Source: Hyphomicrobiales bacterium (GTDB lineage Bacteria > Pseudomonadota > Alphaproteobacteria > Rhizobiales > Rhizobiaceae). Taken from it: a stretch of DNA of 61,554 nucleotides. The stretch's first letter is position 1; each line of letters begins with the position of its first letter. The translations under genes were made by a program, and so were the position numbers. Of the stretch, positions 18,701 to 26,523 are shown in pieces. A model generated the notes under the pieces. The model did not search any database. It saw only the letters and a program-made list of their open reading frames with translations, and was not told the origin of the DNA. Where the stretch lies: NCBI GenBank assembly GCA_900472485.1, contig UCII01000009.1:112711-174264 (forward strand), read 5' to 3'.

Positions 18701-19509
18701 CGGCCAATGCCAGCGGTTCGGGTGAAATGAAGCTCGGCGAGACGCATGTGCGTGGCCTCAATCTTTCCGTCATGCCACCGCTCCTCTCGGCGACTGATCA
18801 GATTCAGGGCGATATCACCGCCGCCAAGGTGCTGCCGATCGTGCAGACGCTGCTCAACAACGGCGAAGCGGTCCTTCCGGCGACCAGCATCCCTTACAAC
18901 ATTTCCGCCGGCGTGGTGCGGGCGACCAATATTGCTGCCAGCAACGATCTGGCAAAGCTTTCGGGCAATGCCGAAATCAGCCTGCCGGATGAGCGTATGC
19001 GTGGCTCTCTGGGCATCGATTTCAACGCCGGCGCAGAAGCGCAGAGCGGGGCGGAACCGGCGCTGCGCCTCGATTTCGCCGGACCGCTGGACTCACCCGG
19101 CCGGACAATGGACGTGACGGACGTGACCAGCTTCCTGTCGGTTCGGGCATTCGAGCGCGAGCGCCGGCGTGTCGAGCGCCTGCAGGCCAATGTGCTTGAA
19201 AAGCAGCGGCTGCGGCGCGAGGTGGCGCTGTACAAGTATGTTGCAGGCGTGCGCGAGGCTCAGCGCCAGCGCGATGCCGCCGTCGAGCAGCAGCGCCGTG
19301 CGGAAGAAGAACGGCTGCGCGATCTGGCCCGGCAGGCGGCTGCGCAAAAGCAGGTGAAGGAAGAGGCTCGTGCCAGGCAGGCAGCCGAGGAGGCAGCCAA
19401 GGCCAAGGCGGCGGCCGACGCGCGAGCCAAGGCCGAAGCGCAGCACCCGCCTGCACCGCAAACGACGGCACCGTTGAACTTCAATGAATTGCCGGGAGTT
19501 GCCCAGTAG
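15787..19509 (+). CDS. AsmA family protein with long C-terminal charged coiled coil
   Basis: Large envelope protein (1240 residues) of the AsmA/TamB-like group, which is linked to outer-membrane assembly and lipid transport. A TTG start, nine bases after GGAG, gives an N-terminal signal anchor (VLVFLGGLLVVVLFVALLAP) followed by the AsmA lead FIDWTDFRKNFEDQASRI. Most of the protein is a repetitive beta-rich periplasmic region, with the AsmA C-terminal part near residues 970-1110. Unusually, the last 120 residues are an Arg/Glu/Ala-rich coiled coil (RAFERERRRVERLQ to AAKAKAAADARAKAEA) with a proline-rich end. Confidence 0.88.
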   Translation: MLGRVLVFLGGLLVVVLFVALLAPLFIDWTDFRKNFEDQASRIIGKKVTVHGTVDARLLPFPSVTLHDVRVGQEADGTPLVQVAEFSMDAELAPFLSGEALIFDMRVSKPKVRLRLLKDGTLDWMRGSQPEIPAKSVVLESVHVEDGDIFFIDEQTGRTRHVTGLNAQMSARSLAGPWRIEGDAALDNEHGNFTVSSSQPDDNGVLRVRTRLMPDRHPLNVDLDGELKLVNSKPDYMGSFIAGVNDKQTRDSADQKAQPRIKGRFELTNDRIRVPEYRLEVGADDDPYVVTGEATLDTGSKPEFLLTADGQQIDVNRLGNNKGTNGKTNRNPAISARQRLNNLIAIAAEIPVPQVPGKATFRLPAIVAGDTTLRDVQLDLEPAGTGWKIDHAIGTMPGRTQVEARGNLMLMGEPNFIGNLIVASNQPSGLASWLVGSVDPAIRQLRQAGFSADVSLKHDEQRFENLEIAIGSATLKGRIDRQSGTDKTPSKLAVDLTGDALDLDALRALTGLFTGQDTGESLFDHRITAHLQAGKFMAFGVPADNVDTSFSVADGALTIDKLSVHNVAGAEITATGRADGSPSDYKGSGEITFKAADPGPFFEMLRQHLPHHPVMDRLVRNAAWYGNTALRGAVTLGGNQDNALTVTLAGVSNGSRVNFDYRMSDLSAFAGKGTTTLEGTLENSVTSILFGQAGLDPLPVEADANGRLTLKVSASGTDPADAALTFATDKTSFTANGKVDVRPATFLNGDIALSLESADIDPYFVMNGIGIPQMGAGLPVKFQANAALNPDKIVFSDMKGLFADNNMSGTLTVDRKAPNLKASGELSLDKADLDWLAEAIYGPMSDPKTGALNRDKLGLPAFSGMDIGVKLSAKQVWPGTFGPISNFTANATYKGEELRLNDLTGGWNGGTLTGSAMFANSDGTGLLQTKLSLANGDLAAVAWQRDGAPLATGRFGLAINAEASGKSIADLAANASGSGEMKLGETHVRGLNLSVMPPLLSATDQIQGDITAAKVLPIVQTLLNNGEAVLPATSIPYNISAGVVRATNIAASNDLAKLSGNAEISLPDERMRGSLGIDFNAGAEAQSGAEPALRLDFAGPLDSPGRTMDVTDVTSFLSVRAFERERRRVERLQANVLEKQRLRREVALYKYVAGVREAQRQRDAAVEQQRRAEEERLRDLARQAAAQKQVKEEARARQAAEEAAKAKAAADARAKAEAQHPPAPQTTAPLNFNELPGVAQ

Positions 19510-19587
19510 GGCGGACAAATTGCAAATCGATCTATGTCGAGCGATTGATGCGCGCTGACGACATTGTCGCCAGTTTCCCGCAACCGT

Positions 19588-19815
19588 TCAATTGCGATCC
19601 TTCAGCCATCTGAGGACATAGAGGCGAAGTGCCGAGGAGAGGTTGCTGCCTGCTTCACGCCCGTCATCGATCTCGGAGATCAACGCTGCGAGCGACGTGC
19701 CGCGCGCGCTGGCGATAGCCTTCAGTTCTGTCCAGAAGGCATCTTCAAGGGAAAAGCTTGTGCGATGGCCATGAAGCGTCGCGGAATGTTTACGGATCAT
19801 CAGCGGATCGATCAA
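19588..19815 (-). CDS. Ribbon-helix-helix domain protein
   Basis: 75-residue protein with the ribbon-helix-helix pattern: a basic beta strand (HRTSFSLEDAFWTELKAIA), helix A, turn and helix B (TSLAALISEID), then NLSSALRLYVLRWLK. This family is small DNA-binding or regulatory proteins of unknown target, common in Rhizobiales. It is third in the minus-strand series SspB, DUF4169, RHH and may be cotranscribed with them. Confidence 0.85.
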   Translation of the reverse strand: MIDPLMIRKHSATLHGHRTSFSLEDAFWTELKAIASARGTSLAALISEIDDGREAGSNLSSALRLYVLRWLKDRN

Positions 19816-19904
19816 AAATCGGAAATGGCGGGATATCTCTGAAAGTGATTCAAAATGCGGAAGTAAGCAACTGATTTCTGGAGTTTTTTATCGCGGGCTC
19901 TAAA

Positions 19905-20099
19905 CTAGTCTTCGGTCTTCTTGGTTTCGATTCGCCCGGCCTCGTGCGTCTTCTCGGCCTTTTCGTTAAGCGCCGTCGTCAGCTTCTTCTCGGCCTTGGT
20001 TCGCCCGAAGGCGATGCGGTTTTGCTCCGCTTGCTTTTCCTTGTCCGAACGGGCCTGCTTTTTGCGAAACTGGCGCAGATTGACGATTTCGGCGCTCAT
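19905..20099 (-). CDS. DUF4169 family protein
   Basis: 64 residues, highly charged (Lys, Glu, Arg). The start VNLRQFRKKQARSDKEKQAE and the AFGRTKAEK motif are typical of DUF4169, a short family of unknown function in alphaproteobacteria. No enzymatic motif. The next gene upstream is sspB, 54 bp away on the same strand. Confidence 0.85.
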   Translation of the reverse strand: MSAEIVNLRQFRKKQARSDKEKQAEQNRIAFGRTKAEKKLTTALNEKAEKTHEAGRIETKKTED

Positions 20100-20153
20100 C
20101 TATCTCTTCCGTTACCGACATGAAAAGGGAAGCGAATGCTTCCCCTCCAATGC

Positions 20154-20666
20154 CTATTGCTTCTTGCGGAATGCGTCGAGGGAGACGACCGATCCCGGCT
20201 TCTTTTCCTCGCCCTCCTTGGCTGCAGCCGCGGGCGCTTCCTCGCCTTCGGTCGGCACCGGATAGGCGGTGATTTCGCTGGTGGAGGTCTCTTCTTCGTC
20301 GTCAGCCAACGGGACATCGAACTCCAGTTCGAAATTGACTGATGGGTCGTAGAAGCCACGGATGGCGTTGAAGGGGACGACCAGTTTCTCCGGAACGTCG
20401 GAGAAGGAGAGGCCGATCTCGAATTGGCTTTCGCTGATCTTCAGATCCCAGAACTGGTGCTGGATGACGATGGTCATCTGCTCCGGATACTTCGACTTGA
20501 GGTGCTGCGAAATGCGCACGCCGGGAGCGCCGGTCAGAAAAGTGATGAAGAAATGGTGGTCACCGGGCAGGCGGCCTGTAGCGCCGACCTCGGTCAGCAC
20601 CTTGCGGATCACTCCACGCAGGGCGTCCTGTGCCAAAATGTCGTAGCGGATATGATCCTGCCCCAT
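20154..20666 (-). CDS. sspB: SspB-type ClpXP adaptor
   Basis: Stringent-starvation protein B homologue, alpha-proteobacterial form. It binds the ssrA tag and delivers tagged proteins to ClpXP. 170 residues using the ATG at 20666, which follows AGGAAAGC; longer in-frame starts lack such a site. The folded domain spans about 10-110 (GDHHFFITFLTGAPGVRIS, EMTIVIQ-like strand, LSFSDVPEKLVVPFNAIRGF). An acidic, Ala-rich flexible tail follows, ending in PGSVVSLDAFRKKQ, the likely ClpX-binding peptide. Lies about 115 bp downstream of the tmRNA gene on the same strand, so adaptor and tag source are neighbours. Confidence 0.93.
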   Translation of the reverse strand: MGQDHIRYDILAQDALRGVIRKVLTEVGATGRLPGDHHFFITFLTGAPGVRISQHLKSKYPEQMTIVIQHQFWDLKISESQFEIGLSFSDVPEKLVVPFNAIRGFYDPSVNFELEFDVPLADDEEETSTSEITAYPVPTEGEEAPAAAAKEGEEKKPGSVVSLDAFRKKQ

Positions 20667-20779
20667 GCTTTCCTGTCTTTCGTTGGCCATGCTTTTTATA
20701 GGCTTATGCCACGCTGAGCGCCGCCGGAAAAGCCCTATGCGCGAGTCACCGCGTGTCGATCCATAATATAGCACTGGAG

Positions 20780-21117
20780 AAGAAGGTGAAGGCTTCTGTT
20801 GCCAGGTGCCTTCGAACCCCGCCTAAGAGTGCGACCCCTTAGGACTTTATTTGAAGTGTCACACCGCGATTAAGCAGCGAGACGAGCTTCCGCATAGTTG
20901 TCGTTTGCAACTACAATTTTAGCCCGATAACGGCGGTACAATGCCGAGCGAAAAGTCGATCTTTACACCCTTGTCGATCCTGTTTCGCCCCCATCAAAAG
21001 CCGGTCTGTCGCCAGTCTTGCCGGCCGGTTTTTGGTGGAGGCGCCGGGTACCGCCCCCGGGTCCAATAGGTTTATTACACCGCTCATTTATCGCCATAGC
21101 CGGCCCAAGGACCGGCA
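20780..21117 (-). ncRNA. ssrA: Two-piece (permuted) tmRNA, ssrA
   Basis: Ribosome-rescue RNA. Read on the minus strand, the acceptor piece comes first and ends CGCCTCCACCA at 21033, with a GGACCCGGGGGC T-arm region before it. A spacer follows, then the coding piece starts GGGGGCGAAAC at 20992. GGGGGCG pairs with CGCCTCC, with a G-U at the third pair, the alanine identity element. The tag frame runs 20908 to 20870 and reads ANDNYAEARLAA then TAA. A closing hairpin GAAGGC/GCCTTC lies at 20788-20813. This layout is the alphaproteobacterial circular permutation. Outer ends are approximate. Confidence 0.95.
20870..20908 (-). other. tmRNA tag reading frame
   Basis: Twelve sense codons from a GCA resume codon, followed by TAA, encode ANDNYAEARLAA. 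The terminal LAA is the ClpX recognition element; the N-terminal part is where SspB contacts its tag. This tag is the form expected in Rhizobiaceae. Confidence 0.95.
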
Positions 21118-21123
21118 AGGCTG

Positions 21124-21152
21124 ATATAGTGTTTTCCGCAGACGAAGGGAAG
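21124..21152 (-). promoter_or_regulatory. Promoter of the tmRNA gene
   Basis: On the minus strand a CTTCCC box (21147-21152) is separated by 17 bp from a CTATAT box (21124-21129). This fits the rhizobial vegetative pattern CTTGAC-N17-CTATAT and would start transcription near 21117, just before the acceptor piece. Confidence 0.6.
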
Positions 21153-21353
21153 GGCAATTGTCATAAATGCTTCGCCGAAACATCGCTTTGCATCTGCGGG
21201 CGCTAGATTCGCTTGAATTATGTTTCGCCGTGGTTGGTTTCGTCTCGGCTTGTCATTAAAATCGCGAAAAAGGAATCGGCCGGGTACGCGGCGGCAAGTG
21301 GCCGCTGTTGGCATCCGTGCCATCCACAAATTCAAGCGATTTCGGAGCAGAAG

Positions 21354-22274
21354 ATGGCTCGTCACCCAGAGTACCAATATCTCGACCTGATGGCGCATCT
21401 GCTCGAGCACGGCGATCGCCGGATCGACCGCACGGGTGTGGGCACCTTGAGCGGCCTCGGCGCGATGATGCGTTTCGACCTCTCGAAGGGACAGATTCCG
21501 ATCTTCACGACGAAGCGCGTCTATTGGAAGCTCGCCGTCAAGGAGATGCTCTGGTTCCTGACGGGCGACACCAATATCCGCAATCTGCTGAAAGAGAATG
21601 TGCGGATCTGGACCGACTGGCCGCTGGCGAAATATCGCAAGGCGACAGGCGAAGAGATCGATCAGGTCGCTTTTGAAAAGCGCATTCTGGAGGACGAGGC
21701 CTTTGCGCTGCAATGGGGCGATCTCGGCCCGGTTTACGGCAAGCAGTGGCGGCAATGGCGCGATGCAGAGGGCCGGGTGCATGACCAACTCGCTGCTGTC
21801 ATCAAGGATCTCAAGACCAATCCCAGCAGCCGCCGGATGATTTTCCATGCCTGGAATGTCGGAGAACTTGCCGACATGGCGCTGCATCCCTGCCACATGG
21901 TCTATCAGTTCCACGTATCGAACATCTCGGCCGAAGGGGGCAAGCGGCCGCGTCTCAGCCTGATGGTTTTCCAGCGCTCATGCGATCTGTTCCTCGGCAA
22001 TCCATTCAACATCGGTCAACAGGCGGTTTTGCTCGCCATGGTCGCTCAGCAGGTCGATATGGATATGGGCGAGCTGGTCTGGTCGGGTGGTGACGTCCAC
22101 CTCTATCTCAACCATCTGGATGCGATCCGCGAGCAGCTCAGCCGTGAGCCGAAGCCGTTCCCGACCTTGCGCCTACTACGCCGACCCGACAGTATCGATG
22201 ACTATCGCATCGAGGATTTCGAGGTTCTGGGGTATGAGCCGCACGCGGCAATCGCGGCCGAAGTCGCGGTTTAA
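21354..22274 (+). CDS. thyA: Thymidylate synthase
   Basis: Makes dTMP from dUMP using methylene-tetrahydrofolate. 306 residues from the ATG at 21354, which has GGAG in front; the frame is open further upstream but without family similarity. The conserved RTGVGTLS start, the catalytic loop MALHPCHMVYQFHV (Cys180) and QRSCDLFLGNPFNI are intact. It carries the longer insert between TNIRNLLK and WGDLGPVYG seen in the larger ThyA forms. folA lies 2.4 kb downstream on the same strand and regenerates the folate used here. Confidence 0.97.
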   Translation: MARHPEYQYLDLMAHLLEHGDRRIDRTGVGTLSGLGAMMRFDLSKGQIPIFTTKRVYWKLAVKEMLWFLTGDTNIRNLLKENVRIWTDWPLAKYRKATGEEIDQVAFEKRILEDEAFALQWGDLGPVYGKQWRQWRDAEGRVHDQLAAVIKDLKTNPSSRRMIFHAWNVGELADMALHPCHMVYQFHVSNISAEGGKRPRLSLMVFQRSCDLFLGNPFNIGQQAVLLAMVAQQVDMDMGELVWSGGDVHLYLNHLDAIREQLSREPKPFPTLRLLRRPDSIDDYRIEDFEVLGYEPHAAIAAEVAV

Positions 22275-22339
22275 GCGTTTCGACCGGCAATGCGGGCGAG
22301 AATGAGCGTTGCCACCGTAATCGGCATGGTGTTCGTTCC

Positions 22340-22867
22340 CTAGGCCGTGGGCTTGCTGTCGGGATCGACGCGCTCATCCAGAAGGAGTTGCAGGAAGGCA
22401 AGATCGAGCCACCGCCCAAATTTCGTGCCGACCTGCGGAAGAAGGCCGACCTGCTGGAAACCGAGCTTTTCGTGCAGGCGGATGGAGGCGACATTGCCGG
22501 CCTCGATGCCTGCGACCATCGCATGTTTGCCGATCGCCCGGGCTCGCCCAATCAGTTCGATCATCAGCGCCTTGCCAAAGCCGCCACGGTACTGATCGTT
22601 GCGGACATAGACCGAATGCTCGACCGTGTGCCGATAGCCGTCGAAGGCGCGCCAGTCACCGAACGAGGCATAACCGACCACGTCACCGCGATCGTCGGTC
22701 GCGACGAGCACCGGATAGCCAAGCTTGTGCCGATCCTGCAGCCATTGCCTGCGATTGCCGATATCGACCAGAGTTTCGTTCCAGATCGCTGCGGTATTGG
22801 CGACGGCGTCATTGTAGATCGCGGTTATTCCCGCGAGATCCTCGTCTCTCGCATCGCGAATATGCAT
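22340..22867 (-). CDS. GNAT N-acetyltransferase (phosphinothricin acetyltransferase-like)
   Basis: 175 residues of the Pat/MnaT type, which acetylate amino groups of small molecules such as phosphinothricin or methionine sulfoximine. The opening IRDARDEDLAGITAIYNDAV, the substrate region VVGYASFGDWRAFDGYRHTVEHSVYV and the acetyl-CoA loop YRGGFGKALM are visible, with GIEAGNVASIRLHEKLGF later. Divergent from the XRE-cupin regulator across a 240-bp gap, which may control it. Confidence 0.9.
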   Translation of the reverse strand: MHIRDARDEDLAGITAIYNDAVANTAAIWNETLVDIGNRRQWLQDRHKLGYPVLVATDDRGDVVGYASFGDWRAFDGYRHTVEHSVYVRNDQYRGGFGKALMIELIGRARAIGKHAMVAGIEAGNVASIRLHEKLGFQQVGLLPQVGTKFGRWLDLAFLQLLLDERVDPDSKPTA

Positions 22868-23105
22868 CGGTCGCTCCGTGGCTATCCACTAAATCAGATG
22901 GATCTGTTGTTGCTCTACCTGTCATACATCGATTTCCATATCCGTCCACTATATTAATACAGATATCCGGCAATCCAAAAAAGCCTCCGTCAGGTTTGGA
23001 GGATTCCGTTTCTTTTTTCGTGCTGTCAAAGTCCGTACGAGACGAGGTTTTGGGTGCGTAGGGCGCTAATTGCCAGCTCAGCGTAAGTCCACTATAATAA
23101 AACGA
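22868..23105. promoter_or_regulatory. Divergent region with repeated TCCACTA motif
   Basis: The AT-rich spacer between the acetyltransferase and the XRE-cupin gene contains a TCCACTA motif three times: near 22885, at 22944-22959 and at 23088-23103. The last two share 13 of 16 bases (GTCCACTATAnTAAnA). The rightmost copy overlaps the likely -10 region of the regulator gene. These could be operator sites or simply similar -10 boxes. Confidence 0.4.
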
Positions 23106-23672
23106 ATGTCTCAACTTGCTGATATTGATAGGCGGATCGGCGCACGCATTCGCATCGAACGGGAAAGCCGCGGCTGGTCGCTGACGGAGCTTGCGGAGCG
23201 CTCAACAGTCTCCCGCGCCATGATCCACAAGATAGAGCGCGGCGAGAGCAGCCCGACGGCGACGCTGCTCGGCAAGCTTTCTGGTGCCTTCAGCTTGAGC
23301 ATGTCGGCTTTGATGGCGCGCGCGGAGATGCAGCAGGGCCGATTTCTTCGGAGGCAAGAGCAGCCCGTCTGGGTCGATCCGCAGACGGGCTATGAGCACC
23401 GGCACGTTTCCCCGAAGTCGGATCTGCCGCTCGATCTCGTCCGTATCGAATTGCCTGCGGGTGCGGAGGTTCCGATGCCCGCATCGGCTTATGCCTTCAT
23501 GCGGCAGCTCATCTGGATGATGGAGGGACGGCTGACCTTTCTCGAGGGGGATACGAGGCACTCGATGTCGCCGGGCGATTGCCTCGAACTCGGTCCGCCG
23601 ACGGATTGCGTCTTCAAGAATGAAAGCGATGAGCCCTGCATCTATGCCGTCCTCGTGCTTCGCAACGCTTGA
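23106..23672 (+). CDS. XRE-family regulator with cupin domain
   Basis: 188 residues. The N-terminal helix-turn-helix (about 8-65) reads IGARIRIERESRGWSLTELAERS with the recognition part SRAMIHKIERGESSPTATLL. The C-terminal cupin (about 105-185) shows MPASAYAFMRQLIWMMEGRLTF and SPGDCLELGPP, where small ligands usually bind. Such regulators often control amine, amino acid or acetyltransferase genes, and a divergent acetyltransferase is next door. Start taken at MSQLADI. Confidence 0.92.
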   Translation: MSQLADIDRRIGARIRIERESRGWSLTELAERSTVSRAMIHKIERGESSPTATLLGKLSGAFSLSMSALMARAEMQQGRFLRRQEQPVWVDPQTGYEHRHVSPKSDLPLDLVRIELPAGAEVPMPASAYAFMRQLIWMMEGRLTFLEGDTRHSMSPGDCLELGPPTDCVFKNESDEPCIYAVLVLRNA

Positions 23673-23774
23673 CGGCCCGCGCTAAACTTAGCGTTACCGC
23701 AAGGCATTCCGCTCGTGCGGCCAGATGATAGGCGATATGCTGCCATCTTCCTCGATCGGAGAAGGAGATTGGCC

Positions 23775-24611
23775 GTGGAGATCGCAGTCATCGGAGCCGG
23801 CGCCATGGGAAGTGCTATTGGCCGGCGCTTGGTCGAAAACGGGGCGAGGGTGCTCACCTATCTCGAAGGACGCTCGGTTTCGACCATCGAGCGAGCGAAA
23901 ACGGCCGGCATGGAGCTGGTTGGATTGGACGCCATAGCCGCGTCGCCGCTCATTCTTTCCATCGTTCCGCCGGCTGAGGCTGTTGCCGTTGCAAAGCAGG
24001 TCGCCGCTGAACTGCGTCGGGTCGGTGCGAAAACGACGTTCATGGACTGTAATGCGATCTCGCCGAAGACCATGACCGAGGTTGCGGCAATTTTCGGCGG
24101 CGATTGCGGCATGGTCCTCGACGGCTCCATCATCGGCGGTCCGCCGAAGCCTGGCCAGAAGGGGCCGAAACTCTACGTAAGCGGCGATATTGCCAACGCC
24201 AGTGGTGTGCTTATCGAGTACGGACTTCAGGTTCGCCGTATCGATGGGGCGATCGGCGCGGCCTCGGCATTGAAGATGTGTTATGCCGGCATCAACAAGG
24301 GCGTGACGGGGCTCGGGACCGCCATGTTGCTTGCGGCTATCCGTTCGGATGCCGATGCTGCCCTGAAACGCGAGCTTCAGGAAAGCCTGCCGGATCTCGA
24401 TGCAAAATTCGTCCACGGCATTCCGGACATGTATCCGAAAGCCTATCGCTGGGTCGCGGAGATGGAGGAGATTTCCGAATTCCTCGGGGAGGATGATCCG
24501 GCCGCCTTGATCTTTAAGGGCATGGCCGGGCTCTATCGGAAGATGGTCAGGGATCGGGAGGAGGGAGGCCTTTTGGCTGGCCAGCTTGATAAATTGAACA
24601 GCGGCGGCTGA
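23775..24611 (+). CDS. NAD(P)-dependent dehydrogenase, 6-phosphogluconate dehydrogenase-like
   Basis: 278 residues starting at a GTG seven bases after a strong AAGGAG. The N-terminal Rossmann fold opens with VEIAVIGAGAMGSAIGRRL. A catalytic-region stretch (MDCNAISPKTM, then DGSIIGGPPKPGQKGPKLYV) and an all-helical C-terminal domain of the DUF1932 type (SALKMCYAGINKGVTGLGTA) follow. Family members are beta-hydroxyacid dehydrogenases; the substrate is not known. Separated from the XRE-cupin gene by 102 bp on the same strand. Confidence 0.88.
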   Translation: MEIAVIGAGAMGSAIGRRLVENGARVLTYLEGRSVSTIERAKTAGMELVGLDAIAASPLILSIVPPAEAVAVAKQVAAELRRVGAKTTFMDCNAISPKTMTEVAAIFGGDCGMVLDGSIIGGPPKPGQKGPKLYVSGDIANASGVLIEYGLQVRRIDGAIGAASALKMCYAGINKGVTGLGTAMLLAAIRSDADAALKRELQESLPDLDAKFVHGIPDMYPKAYRWVAEMEEISEFLGEDDPAALIFKGMAGLYRKMVRDREEGGLLAGQLDKLNSGG

Positions 24612-24716
24612 TTCGCGGTTGAGACGGGCGACTTCCATCTGCCGTTGCGGCCATCATGATGTAAAGTCGCCGAGCCGACTCGCATTGGCGTCGGCGACGC
24701 AGACAGAGGGAGACGC

Positions 24717-25235
24717 ATGACCCAGCCGATCAAGACCATCGTCGTTGCCGTATCGCGCAATGGCATCATCGGGCGCGAAGGCGATATGCCCTGGCGGCTG
24801 TCATCCGATCTCAAGCGTTTCAAGGCGATGACGCTCGGCAAACCCGTGATCATGGGACGCAAGACGTTCCAGTCGATCGGGAAGCCGTTGCCGGGCCGGC
24901 CAAATGTCGTCATTACCCGCGACACCGATTTTACAGCCGAGGGGATAACGGTCGCGCACTCGCTCGATGAAGCGATCACGGTTGCATCCGGTCTAGCCAA
25001 GGAGAGCAATGTCGACGAAATCTGCATCCTCGGCGGTGGCGAAATCTATCGGCAGGCGATCGATCTCTCCGACCGGCTATTGATCACCCATGTAGAGGCG
25101 GATGTGGAAGGCGACACATCCTTTCCAAAGATCGATCCCGGCATCTGGCAGGCAGATAGCGAACTTGCCGTTCCGGCTGGAGAAAAGGACACTTATCCCA
25201 CGCGTTTCGTTCGCTATTTCAGGCGAAAGGCATAA
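24717..25235 (+). CDS. folA: Dihydrofolate reductase
   Basis: Reduces dihydrofolate to tetrahydrofolate with NADPH. 172 residues. IVVAVSRNGIIGREGDMPWRL, the catalytic-acid segment LSSDLKRFKAMT, VIMGRKTFQSIGKPLPGR and the nucleotide-binding ICILGGGEIYRQAI stretch are all in place. Cooperates with thyA, 2.4 kb upstream; the two are separated by three unrelated genes. hflK follows 160 bp downstream behind its own promoter. Confidence 0.96.
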   Translation: MTQPIKTIVVAVSRNGIIGREGDMPWRLSSDLKRFKAMTLGKPVIMGRKTFQSIGKPLPGRPNVVITRDTDFTAEGITVAHSLDEAITVASGLAKESNVDEICILGGGEIYRQAIDLSDRLLITHVEADVEGDTSFPKIDPGIWQADSELAVPAGEKDTYPTRFVRYFRRKA

Positions 25236-25294
25236 GAGCTGCCCCCAAAAAGCAAATATTTTCCAATGAATCCGACGAACTTCCTGAAGTCGCG

Positions 25295-25322
25295 TTGAAA
25301 GCAGGTGCTTCGATACCTATAA
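25295..25322 (+). promoter_or_regulatory. Likely promoter of hflK-hflC
   Basis: TTGAAA (25295-25300) and CTATAA (25317-25322) are 16 bp apart, about 77 bp before the hflK start. The TTGAA followed by CCTATAA also resembles rhizobial heat-shock (RpoH) promoters, which would suit the protein-quality-control genes downstream. The sequence alone does not decide between vegetative and heat-shock sigma. Confidence 0.45.
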
Positions 25323-25398
25323 CGGGAAACAATCGCCGCCACCCACGGATTTCGTGGGCTTGGCGCGATATCGGGAGTCAACAAACAAAGAGGTTTTG

Positions 25399-26523
25399 AT
25401 GCCTTGGAGCAATCAGAATGGCGGCGGCGGTGGCCCATGGGGCGGCGGTGGCGGCGGAAATAATCAGGGACCTTGGGGACAGGGACCGAACCGGCCGCGG
25501 GGCAGCGGCAATGGAGGGCCTCCGGACCTGGAGGATATCATTCGCCGCGGTCAAGACCGATTGAAAGGTTTCGTGCCTGGTGGCTTCAATGCAGGCGTCG
25601 TGCTCATCATCATCGGAGTGATTGCCGTTTTCTGGCTGATCCAGTGCATCTATACCGTGCAGCCGGACGAGCGCGGCGTTGAACTGCGCTTCGGCAAGCC
25701 GCGTGAAGAAGTCTCCATGCCTGGCCTGCATTTCCATATCTGGCCGATGGACCGCATCGAATTCGTGAAGGTTACCGAGCAGCAGCGCAATATCGGCGGC
25801 CGCTCCTCGGCCGGTTCGAATGCTGGCCTGATGCTGACGGGCGATCAGAACATCGTCAACGTGCAGTTCTCGATCCTCTATACCGTGACCAACCCGCAAT
25901 CCTATCTGTTCAATCTCGAGACCCCCGACGAGACTTTGCAGCAGGTTGCGGAAAGTGCCATGCGTGAGGTCGTCGGTCGCCGCCCGGCTCAGGACATCTA
26001 TCGCGACAAGCGTCAGGAAATCGCAACCGAGGTCAGAAGTATCATCCAGGATACGATGGATCGCTACGGCTCCGGTATCTCGATCAATGCCGTCCCGATC
26101 GAAGATGTCTCGCCGCCGCGCGAAGTGGCCGACGCATTCGAAGAAGTGCAGCGTGCGGAGCAGAATGAAGACCAGCAGGTGGAAGAGGCCAATCAATACG
26201 CCAACCAGAAGCTCGGTCAGGCCCGCGGTCGCGCGGCTCAGATCCGCGAGGAAGCAGCTGCCTACAAGGATCGTGTCGTGAAGGAAGCTCAGGGTGAGGC
26301 GCAGCGCTTCATCTCAATCTACGACGAATACGTCAAGGCGCCAGAAGTCACGCGCAAGCGTCTATTCCTGGAAACCATGGAGTCCGTCATCGGCAATTCC
26401 AACAGTATCATCATCGACGACAAGCAGGGCGTCGTGCCTTATCTGCCGCTGAATGAAGTCGGCAAGCAGTCCACGACCCAGGCGGGCAAGCCCGCTGCTG
26501 CAACTCAGCCGGAGGCCAAATAA
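25399..26523 (+). CDS. hflK: HflK, FtsH protease modulator
   Basis: Inner-membrane SPFH-domain protein that with HflC forms a large cage around the FtsH protease. 374 residues using the ATG at 25399 after AAAGAGG. Residues 7-50 are extremely Gly-rich with Trp and Asn (PWGGGGGGNNQGPWGQGP). A single membrane helix covers about 65-86, followed by the SPFH domain (DERGVELRFGKPREEVSMPG) and a long charged helix (FEEVQRAEQNEDQQVEEANQ). Its stop overlaps the hflC start by one base. Confidence 0.96.
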   Translation: MPWSNQNGGGGGPWGGGGGGNNQGPWGQGPNRPRGSGNGGPPDLEDIIRRGQDRLKGFVPGGFNAGVVLIIIGVIAVFWLIQCIYTVQPDERGVELRFGKPREEVSMPGLHFHIWPMDRIEFVKVTEQQRNIGGRSSAGSNAGLMLTGDQNIVNVQFSILYTVTNPQSYLFNLETPDETLQQVAESAMREVVGRRPAQDIYRDKRQEIATEVRSIIQDTMDRYGSGISINAVPIEDVSPPREVADAFEEVQRAEQNEDQQVEEANQYANQKLGQARGRAAQIREEAAAYKDRVVKEAQGEAQRFISIYDEYVKAPEVTRKRLFLETMESVIGNSNSIIIDDKQGVVPYLPLNEVGKQSTTQAGKPAAATQPEAK

